A DNA stretch of 64,000 nt from Oscarella lobularis (Eukaryota > Porifera > Homoscleromorpha > Homosclerophorida > Oscarellidae). The stretch's first letter is position 1. Each line of letters starts with the position of its first letter. The notes below the pieces were generated by a model. That model saw nothing but the letters and a program-made list of their open reading frames with translations. It did not search any database and was not told where the DNA came from. The position numbers and the translations under genes are program-made. The stretch is taken from contig NC_089185.1 of the NCBI RefSeq assembly GCF_947507565.1, forward strand, positions 186,001-250,000, written 5' to 3'. Positions 42,749 to 58,690 of this stretch are shown here, piece by piece.

Positions 42749-45700
42749 ATGAACGATCCGACGAACGACCCCAAGTTTCGTCATTTTCAAAGCAGCATCG
42801 ACAAGGCGCTGAAAACTTTCGAATCGTCAAGCGAATGGGCCGATTTGATTTCGTGCTTAGGCAAACTGAACAAGGCAAACTCCAGAAATTTCGCACTCGC
42901 GAACTGACCGTGGCTCCGTTGCAGATTCTCCAGTCGCAGATGCAATTTACAGTGCTTCCGCGAAAGGTAACGATCGGAAAACGACTCGCACAGTGCCTTC
43001 ATCCGGCGCTGCCGAGCGGCGTTCACAAAAAAGCGCTCGAATCGTACGAACTCGTGCTGAAACGCGTCAAGAGCGGCGGCGGACTCGCCCGCGATCTCTT
43101 CGTCTACAGCGCGGGCCTTTTCCCGCTCATGGGACACGCGTCGACGTCGGTCAAACCGCTTCTTCTCTCGTTATACGAGACGTACTATCTCCCTTTGGGT
43201 CGACAGCTCTTGCCCTGTCTCAAAGGTCTCCTACTCGCCACGCTTCCAGGATTGGAAGAGGGATCGGAATATTATGACAGGTAAAAATAGAAAAACGTAG
43301 GTACGAAATATATGATCATGAATTAGGGTACATGCATTGCTTGTGCGTTTTTCTCGTCAAACCGACCCTCTCGTCTTTTATAACTCGCTTTGGCAGTGCG
43401 TTCTCTATAGTGAGCACGTTCGCTTGCCAGCTGCCAATTTCGCTCTATCGCAACTCGACAAGTCGAAATCAACTGAGATGCAACTTCACGTCATAGGAGG
43501 AAGTGACGTCGAAATGACGGTAAAAAATTCCCCAGTACTGCATCAAAAAAAAAATCTACTAGTTCAGATTCGAGCCATTTGCACGGCTTTCACCGATTCG
43601 AATATTCTGACTTTACGCTCTCTCCTCGATCTCGTATCGACTCTCTTTCCCCTTCACCTCGCCACCTCTTTCGCCTCGTCCACCGCCGACGATCTTCTCA
43701 CTCGACTCGTCGCTTCCGCTCTCACCGCTCTCCTTCGTCGCGATCTCTCCCTAAATCGTCGACTCTACGCCTGGCTTTGTTCCGGCGGCGGCGGCGGCGG
43801 CGGCGGCAATCACCATGACGACGACGACGAAAAAACGGCTTCGTCCAATTTGGACTATTTTGACAAGTTCTCTCGACGCTATTTAATCGACGCCGTTCGA
43901 CAGCTTCTTGACAAGAGCGCGACAATTGAAAAGAAAAAAGATTCGTCGTCGTTATCGTCGTCGCGGTCAGCGTCACGTGAAGTGCTCAAACCGTACCGAA
44001 TCCTAACTCTTCTAATGGATCGTCCAGAAATCGGTCCCGTCATAGTCGACGACGTCTTTCTCGACGTTCTCGACGCACTTCGTCGTCACGCCGTCGTCAC
44101 GACGACAAAGGGACGACGAAAGGTATTGCTCGATGACGTCACGAAGGCAGCCAATTTATTATTCGGAACGTTCGAGTCGACGTTTATGTGGAATTTCGTT
44201 AGCGATTCGTTGGAAAAAACGGCGAAGAGAGAAGGCGGCGAAAAAAGCATCGAGGAAATCATAGAACTCGGTAAATTCCTTTTGGATACGGTGATGATGG
44301 TAAGTTTTCCAAATTGGCCTTGGATAGAGAGAGAACTATTCTTCTCTTCTTTGCGTAGAAACTTTCTGATCAGACGTCGACTCTTCACTTGCCCGAACTT
44401 TTCGCTCGCGTCGCCGCCTTCGTTTTCGCCTATTCGGATCGCTTGGATTCGTCGTCGGCGACCGCGTGCCTTCGCTTTTGCTCCGACGTTCTCGCCAAAT
44501 GCGAACCGTCGCAGCGGCCCGTGCTCGCGACCGACACGCTCCTTCGTCATCTCCATCGTCTCGGTCTCGTCGTTCGAGGTCCCGCATTGCTGATCGCCTG
44601 CTGCACGCACGCCGTTCAACGTTGCTTGATTAAGTGCGTCGACTCTCGCTTGTCGAACGATCACGCTAGCGACGGTCAACGAAGCGACGCCGCTATCGCT
44701 TTTGACGTCGTCTGTCGACTTCTCGTCGAAGTCGCTTCCTTTCCTATATTCTGCGATTTGACGAACGTATCGTCGCCGTCTTTGGGTGAGATTCTTTTCT
44801 TCGCGCTCTCCTTTCGTTAGATTGTTCCATTGTGTCGTCGTATAGAATCCGATGTTTCGTTTGATTGGTTACGTCGATTGCTTCAGTGCGTCACTGACGC
44901 TATTGACTTTCGAGTCTTTGCGTCGGCGACGCGCACCTATCTCGATCTGGCGGCTGTAGCCGTCAATTACGGACGCGATTCGTCGGAGCAAACTCTCGCA
45001 AGAATCAACGTAGCCGTTTATATAAAACCGCTTATGTCATACGGAAAATTCGAGCAAATTTGCCAGAGAACGGATACGAATAAGGTGAGCTTTTTATCTC
45101 GTGCTTAGGGAGGGAGAATTTTTACGCTGTATCTTTAGATTATCGTTGAAAAACTATGGACTTTTCTTGACTCCGACGACGAAAATCAAATAGAAGAAGT
45201 AGCTAGTTTGTTTGCTCAATTGTCGTCGGTGCCGGCGTGCTGGACGACGGCCGAAGACGTCGTGTGCGGCAGTCTGACGGCAAACGAAGAAGTGGGAACG
45301 CCGTCGCGTCAAAATTTCTCGCGAAAAAAATCCTAATCTTTTTCCTGCAGGAGAAACGTCATTGCGGCTTGAAGCGATTTTCTCGTCTTTGGTTCTGGAC
45401 GGAACCGACAAAAACGAAGCCGTCGCCGTCTTTCGTCAAATCCCTATTTGTCGTCGTCGAAAATTTGCACGGAGCGGATCCCGTCGCTCAGCAGATCACC
45501 CGCGCGTGGCTATCACGACTCCTTCAACAGGGCGACATCAATCGACTTCTCGTGCCTCTACTCACAGTCCTTCTTCATCCGGCGACGATTCGATCGTCTC
45601 GCGAGCCCAATCTCTTCCTCTATAGCCGACTATACGACACTCGTCGCTGTCGACACGCACTCGAATGTCTCCACGCGATCGTCGCCGCCGATTCGGCGAG

Positions 45701-48700
45701 TTTCGTTTCCGCCGCCGCCCTGTCGGCAATTGGGCAACAGTCGACGGTGTCGGCCGCGTGGACGCTCAACGCTCTACTCCGTCAACACGAAAACAGCGTC
45801 GCCGGGCAAAAATTCGACAAAGACGTCGTCGAAGCGTCGTCTCCCGTAACGAGAAATTATATGGATACCGTATTGACGCTTCTCCTCTGGTTCTCCCAAT
45901 CCTACTTTCGTCCTGATCTCGTTATTAACGGCGGCGGCGGCGACGAGGCGGTTCGCGAGAACGACGTCATTCAAATCGCCGCCGTCGACGTGTGCCGTCT
46001 CATCGTCGAACATCTCGGCTGCGCCATGTCGTCGTCGAGCATCGGCGTCGCTTCGACGAGCGGCGGTTACATCGAAGCGCTTTTCACCATCTGCGGCCTT
46101 CGTCAAATCGTTCTCGCCGCTCTCTCGACGTCGCTTCATCTCGTCGCGAATGCCGATCGATGGCGCGGCGTCGTCGCTTGGATCGACGACGTCAATCGAA
46201 CTCGTCAAGTGCGTCTCATTCGACTCGTCTTCGCCGTGCTCAAACTCGAAGAGTCGCAGAATTTGTGCTGGTCTTTCGCCGATTCGGCGGTCACCTTCTG
46301 GCGCGACGGTACGTGGAAGCGCTCGACGACGACACCCGACGCCGTTCCCATTCTATCCATGTGTCCCCTCGCCCAACAGCCGCGTCTTCTCTCCCTTCTC
46401 TTGACCGGCATAAGAGAAAGCGGGAATTCCCTTTTGCGCGATCGCTGGCTTCAGCTCGCCTGCAGTTCGTTGCCGTGCTTCGGCGTCGTCGTAAGCGCCG
46501 CCGCTCTCGAGGAAATCGTCGGTACTCTTTTGGATCTGCTTCTGCTCGACGCGTCGTCTCGTTCGGCGACGTTGAGCGAGATAGCCGCTCTCGCTCACGT
46601 TTGCATTTTCTGTCTGCTCGACTTAGACGCCGTCGCTTTGGCCAAGTCTACTACACTCTTGGACTTTGATTCGTTGGTCGGATTGCCGCCGCTTGTTGAT
46701 CGAGTCGTCGGCGGAGCGCAGACGAGCAATGGGAACGCTTTTCGCGTTCAACTGCAAAAGACGAAGATCATCTGTTTGGGAATGCTGACGAAGATTTGGA
46801 ACGCTTTTGTTTCCGTGTGGGAACGCGTTGTTTTGGGTGCGAACCAGTTGCGAGCGACGAGATCGGAGATAAAGAAGATCGTCGTTCAGTTGGTGACTTT
46901 CTTAACGACTCGCTACGATTTCGATGTTCTCGTCGCCGTTTCTCGTCTTTGGAAAGAATTCGGTCAAAATGTACGTTCTAGAGCAATGATTCAGGTATTT
47001 TATTTTGCGAGGCGTCTCTTTAGAATAGTCTTTCGAAGAAAAAAGCGCTGTTCAATCTGATTTCATCCGTTCAAGTAAGAGAAACTTTTGGTATTTGTCA
47101 AAGAATCATTTTGTCTGTGTGTGTCCAGGCTATATCTCTGTCGTCTGTACTCAAATCTGGATATCGTGTGATTGATCAATCCAAAGTACGTAGTCCAGTA
47201 ATTTGATCTCACTTGCTCACTCGCTCGCCCAGGACTTGCCAGAGGAAAAGGAGTTGTCTGGGAGTGTTCTCTCATTTATCCAAGTCTTTACAGAGAGGTA
47301 AAAGCAACCGTTTCTTTGTGCTACTACTACTACTCGCACGAATTTCTTAGCCGTTCGGTTGACGAGCTTCTCGCATCTTGGCCGGACCTATACAACTTGC
47401 TGAAAGAGTCGACATCGCTTGCTTCGGCTAGACCAACCGATCTTTTCACCGCCATAAAGTACGTTAACTGACATTTGAATTTGAAACATAAACAACACGG
47501 CCATTTCTTTGTTCAGCATTTTGTTCTTATATTCAACTCACCTTGCCGCGTCCAAAGATAAAAGGTTGAGAAAGGAAGCACAGGTAAAAATAGTTGCGAC
47601 CATAAATTTAGCCTTAATAGAACTTTTTTTCAGGAATTGGCGTCTAAAATGGTTGACGCCTGTTGTACGGTAATAGCGTCGTCTCTCGAAAGCAAAAGCT
47701 GGCTTTTTCGTAGCCTCGTCGTCAAACCGACGTTTATAGCACAATCCGACGAACAGGAGCAGGAACAGCAACCGCAGCCGGGCAACGAAATCGCCGAAGA
47801 CGAATCCAAAGAAGAAAGTTTGAAGCCACCTCTTCCACCTCCGCCGCCGCCACCGCCACCGCCGCCACCACCACCGCCTGTTCTCGATCGTCTCCTCTCT
47901 GTTGAATTATCAAAATATAGCACTGATGCCCTAAGAGTTCTCGCTAATGTCTGTATACAGCATAGAGGTTACCGAATCGTTTCATTGCTTTGCTATAGAA
48001 TTTGGCGGGACTTGTTGACGGCGTGTTTGGCAGCGAGGAGAAGGATAAAGTCTTGAGCCTTCTTAGTAACGTTATGGCTCACGTCTTTCCCTTTCTGAAA
48101 TGCCACAGGTGCAAAAGGACGGCGGGGAAGCGAAGCATTTTTTAAAATTGTTTTTATTTAGTGTGGCGACTTTAGCTAGCTACTCGGCTTCCTCTGCTTT
48201 ACTTGCAGCTCTAAGTGAATATCAGTATACGAGAAAAGCTTGGCGCAAAGAAGCTCTGGACCTATTTCTGGATTCGGCCTTTTTTCAAACCGACTTAGAC
48301 GGCTTGAAAAGGTGCAGTTGCTCCTATTTGCTAAACGAGCACACTCTGTATTTCTTTACGTATTAGTTGGTGCTCTGTAGTTGATAATCTGATGAGTCAA
48401 GATAAGACGACGTTCAAAGATCTACTAGGTGACATGTGAACGGTTTTTAATTGTACTCATACCGAGACTTGTCTCTTTCCTTGCCGTAGGTCGAGGCCAA
48501 GCCCTTTTTCAAGGAGGACTATTTACCAATTCTGATCAAGTAGACCTTTTATACAAGCGTTCATCTCGCAAAAAAAATGACGTGTGCTTAGGATATCGAT
48601 TTAAAAGCGCGCTTTTTGAAGAGACTCGCTTTTGCCATTTTGAGCGGAAGGCGGGATCAGTATCATCGCCATTTGCCTGCCATTCAAGGTCATCTCGTTC

Positions 48701-49606
48701 GCCTACTGATGTACTTCGCGTCACTAAATTTTAGAACGGTTGTCTGAAAGTCTTCGAATCTCAGAAGCGCCGTCTCTCCAAGAACAGGTTAGATTTCAGA
48801 TATATGCGTGTACTGATTGAATCAATTGATCTGATCATGAAGGTGTTTCTTTGCTTTCGCGTTCTTTTACTACGCGTTTCGTCGCAACACTTGGCCTCCT
48901 TCTGGCCTATCATCAACACAGAATTGGTAGCGTCATTTACAATTTATAATTGTAAAACGCCAACCAATTGACTAGATTCACGTCTGTACTCAAATGGAGC
49001 AAGAACTGTGCGTCGAAGCTAATCAATACACTCTGAGGTGGTCAGCGCATCGGATTGGTCATATCTGTTGGCTGGAATTTGTCTTTGTAGCTCACCGTCT
49101 GGGCTGAGCAGTGGCACCGAACGTTCTTGGATAAGACTGTGCGCAGCATGCTGTAAATTTATTGCAATGCCGCAACGACACCTCAATCGAGCTGATTTGC
49201 CCGCGCAGTTTGAAATGTACAGTATCTACAGTTATCTGTCTTTTCGTTGGTTCAATTTGTTTCTAGGCATGATTGGGGATTTATTGAGACTAGCTCCGGT
49301 ACAGCAGCGGGACGCAATCCCGTTGGCTATCGTCCCTATCTGACTCATCTTCTTGATCTAATGAATAATTGCCCCGAGAAACAGGTTGGGAATTTGATAT
49401 TTTCGGTATTACAAATTGATTTTTTTATAAAGATATCTCTTGACTACGATTCAACTGATCAACAGCAGCAGGCGGCGGTACCGCTGCTCGAACTGAAACA
49501 ACTTTTGACATGTCTGCACGAGAAGAAACCGGAACGATCCATAGACTATGAAGTGGAAATCTTGCAAGACTTTATTGAAACAGAAGAAGGACCGTCGTCG
49601 ATATAG
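42749..49606 (+). CDS. DOP1: Dopey family protein (DOP1)
   Basis: The largest gene, about 6.9 kb. DOP1 acts with MON2 and a P4-ATPase in endosome-to-Golgi membrane traffic. The N-terminal Dopey domain is clear: [40 protein letters not shown]-type segment [90 protein letters not shown]. Later helical repeats and a C-terminal region ([17 protein letters not shown] in another frame; [20 protein letters not shown] in the CDS) follow. Lineage-specific inserts: glycine run at 43783-43807 and proline run at 47826-47879. Not every intron between 46980 and 49600 was placed. Ends 59 bp before PARG. Confidence 0.85.
43783..43807. repeat. GGC trinucleotide repeat (poly-Gly)
   Basis: Encodes eight glycines in DOP1, followed by a run of aspartates. 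Confidence 0.85.
47826..47879. repeat. CCG/CCA repeat (poly-Pro)
   Basis: Encodes a PPLPPPP-type proline run in the DOP1 C-terminal half; could bind profilin, EVH1 or SH3 domains, or be neutral. Confidence 0.85.
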
Positions 49607-49665
49607 ATATTTGTAGATATGGGTACAGTATTAGGCATGCGCTCGCGAGTCCCTAGCTGCGGCTT

Positions 49666-52631
<2,966 letters not shown>

Positions 52632-52662
52632 GCCAATATCACGTGGTGCATTAGTCTCCGCC

Positions 52663-53878
52663 ATGAACAATTCGGGCCCTCTCTTTCGAGTACGCGTACT
52701 GTCGCCTCTAAATTGGTCCCGAATTCGATTCTAGATTTTAGTGGATCCCGTGGCAGTTTGCCGAAGACAGCAAAGCTCACTTTTGGACGCACTACGGACT
52801 CGTTGCGGGCGGATTTCTTCTCGCAGTCATCACGCTCATTGTGCAGTGCCGCGATCCGGCTCCCTACGGGCGCCACGACAAAGACGGCAAAGCGTGGGGT
52901 CCTAAAATACCGCAAAGACTCGGACACACAATATCAGACGGACTCTCAGGCGTCATATTTTTCTTACTCGTAATTTTCTTTCCTTCTCCTTCTCCTCGTC
53001 GAGCGCTTCGTTTAGATTTTTTTCCTCGTCGGAGAAACACGGAAATACGCTAATTACGTCTTTCTCGCCCTGTGGCTCGTTCACTACATTCACAGAGGAT
53101 TTATTACTCCTTGGACCGCCAAGTATAGTCGACCTGACGTCTATCTGGGGTAGATCGTACATAGAGCGTCTCGAAATTCGCGCGATTGAGCGGTTCTTGT
53201 AGAATCATACTTGGCAATATTTTTCCTGTCTTCTACTTTGCTGGATTGAATGCTGATTGGATAGGAACAGCCAGATATGACGAAAATTATTATTAGTGCG
53301 TCAAACCGATTCGTTTAAATTATTAATTAATATTTTTGCTCAGTGATCCGCGATTTCTTCTTGGGATTTTGCTCTTTTTCACTGGCTACGTCATCAACAG
53401 ATATGCTGATATGAAGCTGAGAGCTCTTCGCGAGTCTTCAGGTAGGCCGTCTGATTTTCATACACCACAACAGCTGTATACACTGCACATAGGTCAATCA
53501 TCATACACCATTCCTCGCGGAGGCATCTTTGAGCTTGTTGCATGCCCAAATTACTTTGGAGAAATGTTGGAATGGTTCGGCTGGTAAGATCACCTTCTCG
53601 TGTATATCTCAATTATTTGAACTCCTCTATTATGCGAACTCTGCCGTTATCTGATTTCTAGGAGCATTGCCACGTGGTCCTTGGCTGGACTCGTGTGGTT
53701 TCTTTTCTGTTCGGCGACGTTTCTTCCTCGAGCCAAGCACAATCACAAATGGTTGGAAGCCAATACATATTTATATACGTCAGAATGGCGCTAAACTAAA
53801 AGGTCTACATGCAGGTATCAAGAATCGTTCGAAGATTATCCGCAAGAGAGAAAAGCACTTATACCCTTTCTATACTAA
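52663..53878 (+). CDS. SRD5A1: 3-oxo-5-alpha-steroid 4-dehydrogenase-like (SRD5A1 type)
   Basis: Polytopic ER enzyme of the steroid 5-alpha-reductase family, which reduces the C4-C5 double bond of 3-oxo steroids with NADPH. Exon 1 is short (MNNSGPLFR), then WIPWQFAEDSKAHFWTHYGL, PAPYGRHDKDGKAWGP, a membrane segment, LALWLVHYIHRGFITPW, DPRFLLGILLFFTGYVINR, the core SYTIPRGGIFELVACPNYFG, EMLEWFGW, ATWSLAGLVWFLF, and the C-terminal YQESFEDYPQERKALIPFLY. The PRGG, NYFGE and EW residues of the active region are present. Starts 31 bp after the PARG stop on the same strand. Substrate in this organism is unknown. Confidence 0.9.
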
Positions 53879-53934
53879 TCATCAATACAAATACGGACAA
53901 TTTTTCCATCAACACATGCTTCTCCACACTCCGT

Positions 53935-55786
53935 TTAGCCAAATGCTGATGAGTGTACGCAGCCTGCTATAGGTACTTTTATATAGTTAGGCTTGCAGTC
54001 ACAACGAAAACTCCCGATTGTGTTTATGCACACTTCATGATCACCAGAACAAGGAGTTTGACATTCGTCAATATCTGCGTAGAAGAATTAGTTTTTTTCT
54101 TTCTCGTGTCAGATCATACCTGTGCAATTGAAGCCGTTTCCTTCAAATCCTTCCTTGCATTTGCACATTGTCCCATTACACGCCGCGTTCACATGACATA
54201 GAACGCAAGCGAAAGCTAAAAACAAACCCTATGCATGGCATCGCCCCGCACACTGACAACGGTACTACATTCTTGGGATTTTATCTGTTCTACTTTGATA
54301 CAATTGATGATCTCTCTCTGCTGGTTAGACTCTTTCTACAGTTTAGATTGTATTAATTAACACAGTAGTATTATTAAGTGGTCACATACACTGCACGTGC
54401 AATTCCTTTGTACTCCACCATCAGTGATTATCTCAGACGAATTGAAAGCAATGTAATGGTTTCCGCGCCGACAGTCCTCTGCACAGGGATATAATATAAG
54501 ACCGCTCTATTGAAGTACACTACTATTTCTTACTGAAACACTTGGGACACTTTTGACCTGCCACTGGGAGCAATGAGTAGTGACGAGGACAAGAATCGAT
54601 TTTGCATTCACATTCAACACGTCCGTTCTAAAATTGTTTACCCAGAATGCATATAAATAGTTAGCTAAGGCGTCGCTAACCGAGCACGTGCAGTTCTCAT
54701 CCTCATCTCTCCACGAAGTTCCGTTTAGCCGAAGCTCGCCTTCTGCGTCGTGGCAGTGCTTCAAACATTCGCATCCATCCCAAGCAGACAGTTCGTCGAC
54801 TTTTACGCGAACCACATTAGAAAGATTCCTAACTTGCATTTCTGAATTGAGTAGGTCTAAAACAAACAAATCCAGTCACTAGTAGTAAATTTGTGAAACG
54901 GCTCATTCGTACCCTGCTTCAAGGCTTCCATTTCTAAAGAAAGACTCGGTGAAAATACAGTACGCAGATCTTTAGTTTGCTCTAACTTTTTTTCATTTTA
55001 GTCATTAACGCCATTTGCTGCCGAGAATAGTCACTGTCCATCATCTTTCTAAAGCAACTTGGGTCGTCGGCAGGAAACGAATCGGTATAAAGCCGCATAT
55101 TCTATCCGGAACAAGAACGCTTGAGTATCGTAGAACAGACGCGGCGACGGCGCCGCAACTCACGGATGCAGTGGCGCTCTTGGGGGGAGAGACGACGGTG
55201 CCAGCCGTGACCCATCTGTTTGCGGGCAATTTGCGGTCGACTAAACACTGAATACAGAAGCTATAGATGCGACTGCAATTGACATAGAAAAGAGCGGTCT
55301 CGTTGGCGAAAGTAATTGTGACGTGATGATCGACATCCGGCTCAAGGCTGTAATACGTGACGAGAGTCTTGGGCTCTCCTGCGCAATAGTAACGGACGAC
55401 CACTTGATTCTTTCGGGGACGCACTTCGAATCCCCACAAATGCATGGCCCCTTTTCCTGATTTAATTGATACGAGCACTTTCTTTGTTTTAGGCGCAAAA
55501 TTGATCGTCGCCTCCAAAGTGAAGTTCCGGCTCGAACCCAAACGATTGAGAATCTGTCGGCTCTGCTCCGATCCGGCGGCGAATTCCGTCGAATCGTAGC
55601 GGTGCAAATGTAGGGAACGGTCGCTACCGTCGCCTAAACAAAGAAGGAAGAAAACAAAAGAAGAACAATGACTACGCGCGTCTCGCTCATTCTTTTGCTA
55701 AACGCACCGTGACCGATTGCGCTCTGGAGAACGCCGATGTAGACGAGACATAGAACGGCGAACCATGAAGCCCGACCAATGACCAT
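53935..55786 (-). CDS. NELL-like secreted protein (TSPN, VWC, EGF)
   Basis: Signal peptide (ASWFAVLCLVYIGVLQS), then a laminin-G/TSPN-like domain (NFTLEATINFAPKTKKVLVS, HLWGFEVRPRKNQVVVRYY, HHVTITFANETALFYVNC), a short coiled-coil linker (MQVRNLSNVVRVKVDELSAW) leading into a VWC-type module (DGCECLKHCHDAEGELRLNG, WRDEDENCTC), and EGF domains including CNGTMCKCKEGFEGNGFNC and calcium-binding DIDECQTPCSGDHEVCINTI. The order matches NELL1/2 but with far fewer VWC/EGF repeats. Secreted matrix or growth-modulating role is inferred from the family. Stop at 53935 follows CVHSSAFG. Convergent with SRD5A1 (56 bp between stops). Confidence 0.72.
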
Positions 55787-55882
55787 ACTTAGCAAAGTAA
55801 GCAAAGACGCGAAGTGTCGCCTTGTGAAGAAGCCGCGGCAATAAATACCCACGCAAGTTGATATCCGTGAGGTCATCGCACG
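55787..55882. promoter_or_regulatory. Shared promoter region, NELL-like / coiled-coil gene
   Basis: 96 bp between divergent start codons. Confidence 0.45.
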
Positions 55883-56996
55883 ATGATGGTAGGGTCAGTT
55901 TTTGTTCTGTTCGTCATTTCCTTCGTCGCGGGCAAAGGTCAGCAGGAGGTCTCCTTTGGAAGCGACGCCCACTGAATCTCACTTTTTTGTAGGAGAGAAC
56001 GGAAATGGGGTCCCCGAAGGTGATTGCGCCCATCGAATCGCCGAATTGGAACAAGCTGTCGAGGCGGCGCAGAAACAGTCGAAGGAGAATGCTGATTGCG
56101 AGCACGTTGCGAACGAGTGGAAGTCGAAGGTGGAGCAGAGCGAGCAGAAATGCGTTGATTCGATCAGCGAGAGAAATCTCGCTTATTCCGAGAATGTCAA
56201 GACGCTTCACGACGAAATCGAGATGTTGCGAGAAATGGTGTCGTCGTCCGAAGCGGACGTTCACGATCACGACGACGGGGAGGAATTGGATGCCGAACAT
56301 TTGAAAAGGGAATTGGAGCAATTGAGAAATCAGCTCAACGAAAGTGGAAACCTCGACGAACTAAAACAGCAGATCAAAAAATTGAATGCAGATTTGGCAG
56401 CGGAAAAGGAAAGACTAGAAATTGCTGAAAGTAGTTTGAAAAAAGCGAAAGAGGACGCTGAGGCGAGCAATGAAGCAGTGGAGCGAAAATTAGACAAAAT
56501 GACGAAGAAAGTGGAAGAGGAAACACTGGCAAAGACTCAAGCCACAGAAAACCTGCAGTCACTCGAGTCCAAGCTCAAAAAGGCCGAGGAAGCGTCTGCT
56601 CAACTCCAGAGTGTAATCAATGAACAGAAAGAGACGATAAAAGACCTCAAAGCTGACGAGGAAGATATTGAAGCGCTGAAAGAAGCAAGGGACTCGTTAG
56701 AAGACGAATACGAACTGATGAAGTCCCGCGTCGAAGTACAAACGGCAGAAATCGAAGAAGGGAAAACCAAACTAGAGAAAGCAAATCAAGAAATGAACGA
56801 GCTACAGGAAAAGCAGACGACTCACGAAGATCAAGTCGACGGGCTGAATTTGAAATTTCGAATAGCCGTCGCTTCCGTCGTCTTACTCCTAGTCCACGAA
56901 GTCTACCTTTTCATAAGAAAGAGACCGTCGAAAAAGAAGAGCGGTGGCGAGCAGAGTGGGGGAAAGGAAAAACAGCCAAAAAAGAAAAAGAAATGA
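55883..56996 (+). CDS. ER-type coiled-coil membrane protein with C-terminal lysine tail
   Basis: Two exons: 55883 to about 55937 (signal peptide MMVGSVFVLFVISFVAGKG) and about 55991-56996. The mature part is almost entirely coiled coil (about residues 30-310, Glu/Lys-rich, with ELEQAVEAAQKQSKENADC and CVDSISERNLAYSENV), followed by one hydrophobic segment (FRIAVASVVLLLVHEVYLFI) and a basic tail ending in KKKKK. That layout is type I membrane topology with a lumenal coiled coil and a C-terminal KKXX-type ER retrieval signal. No known family was recognised; kinectin or golgin-like proteins are only analogies. Confidence 0.65.
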
Positions 56997-57098
56997 AAAC
57001 GACGACTTTTACTTCAAACAAGCATGACGTGACGTGACCGTCTACTACTGTAGTTCGCTCTTGGTTCCTTTGGCCAGCACTGCTAACGGTGTTGGCTG

Positions 57099-58586
57099 CT
57101 ACTGAACAAGCAGCTCTTTGATCTTATTCTCCAGTTTGACCTGATCCGCAGCGAATTTCCGTATGCCCTCAGATAACTTGTTGACGGCCATGGCGTCTTC
57201 GTTGTGCAGCCAACGGAACGATTTCTCGTCCAAGTTTATCTTCTCAATGTCCAATTGTTGAGCTAAGTCGTTTGTACAATTTCAAGTTATTAATCTATCA
57301 TTTTTTTTAGGTACCCGCTTCGGCTGAAAGAGCCTGAGTAACAGGATCAGTAGACGAGCTCAATTTCTCAAGAAGAGAAGGACTACAATAACAGTTTTGA
57401 TGACGTCAAAAACGACGTTGTTACAGCGCTACCTGATGGTAAGAAGATCGCAACCAGCAAGCCCCGTAATCTGGCCTGTGTTACGAAATGACGCTCCCAT
57501 GACAACCGTCTTGTATCCAAACTTCTTGTAGTAGTTATAAATTCGGGTGACGGACTTGACGCCTATTAGGGACGACAAATGACGCAGGAGGGACTCAAAT
57601 CCCAAGCTGACATTACCTGGGTCATCAGCAGGATTGGGATAAGATTCCACTCCAGTCTCCTTCTTGTAATAATCATAAATGCGACCCACAAAAGGAGAGA
57701 TGAGGGTCACTCCAGCCTCGGCGCAAGCAACAGCCTAAGAACGACAATCAGGAATCCACCAGCTGATTCGATCTATCATCAAACCTGAGCAAAGGAGAAC
57801 AGCAGGGTCAAATTGCAGTGGATTCCATTAGAAGATTCCAATTCCCTAAAAGAAGAGAAAAAATTTCTCATGTAGACTTCGTTGTCTCGTCGCCTTCGTC
57901 ACCCCGCCGCTTGAATTCCTTCCCAAGTAGAGCCCAATTTAATGAGAATACGATCTCGGCTTATTCCTTCTGCTTCGTAGAGCTCAATGAAGCGTTTCGC
58001 CTTGGCAATGCTCGCCTCACGATCGAACGACAATCTTTCCAAAGAAAGAATCTCTACAACAGGCGCACTCTCAGACTCAGAGAGATTTCACCTAGCATCG
58101 ACTTCAGTCGAAACGCGACCGGGAACCAACTTGAGAATTTCGAGTCCAAAATTAACGAACTAAAAAACAGGGTGGGTTCCATTGGAATGTTCGACACGTC
58201 CGCCCCCAACTCTAGAGTACCAGTTTGTCGGACGCTGCAGACACTTGTTCGTTCAAGTCGCTATACAGAAGGAAAAGAGTGCGTGAGAGAGTCCCGAAGG
58301 CTTTAGTGCCGGCGGAACCGGTATGCCCACGTACTCGGAGACGGATTTTCCGTATTTGACGGCGTCCTTGACCAAGTGAGCGTACTGGGGCTTTTCGCTG
58401 GCTGCCAGAACGAGCGACGGATTGGTCGTCGCATCGGTTGGCTTATATTTGGCGATCACTGCGGGGGGGGAGAGGAGAAACGATCGAAATGGGTCCTTCT
58501 CGTGTTTTTTCCACCTTCTTACGGTCGAAATCGCCTGTGTCAGCAACGACAACCGTGTACTGTCTCAATTGTTCGAGTGTCGACAT
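57099..58586 (-). CDS. TALDO1: Transaldolase
   Basis: Pentose-phosphate enzyme that moves a dihydroxyacetone unit between sugar phosphates. Starts [19 protein letters not shown], then [20 protein letters not shown], the conserved [15 protein letters not shown] with the Schiff-base lysine, [60 protein letters not shown], and a C-terminal [17 protein letters not shown]. Several small introns. All catalytic motifs are intact, so it looks functional. Divergently paired with ARFGAP2/3 across 104 bp. Confidence 0.93.
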
Positions 58587-58690
58587 GTCGGCGAGGAAAG
58601 AAGAAAAGGAATAGCGGAGTCAAGGTGGGGCGATATCCCGGACAAACAACCAATGAATAGAACATCCGGGAGCGTTCATCGTCCGTAAAA
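58587..58690. promoter_or_regulatory. Shared promoter region, TALDO1 / ARFGAP
   Basis: 104 bp between divergent start codons; no TATA element seen. Confidence 0.45.
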
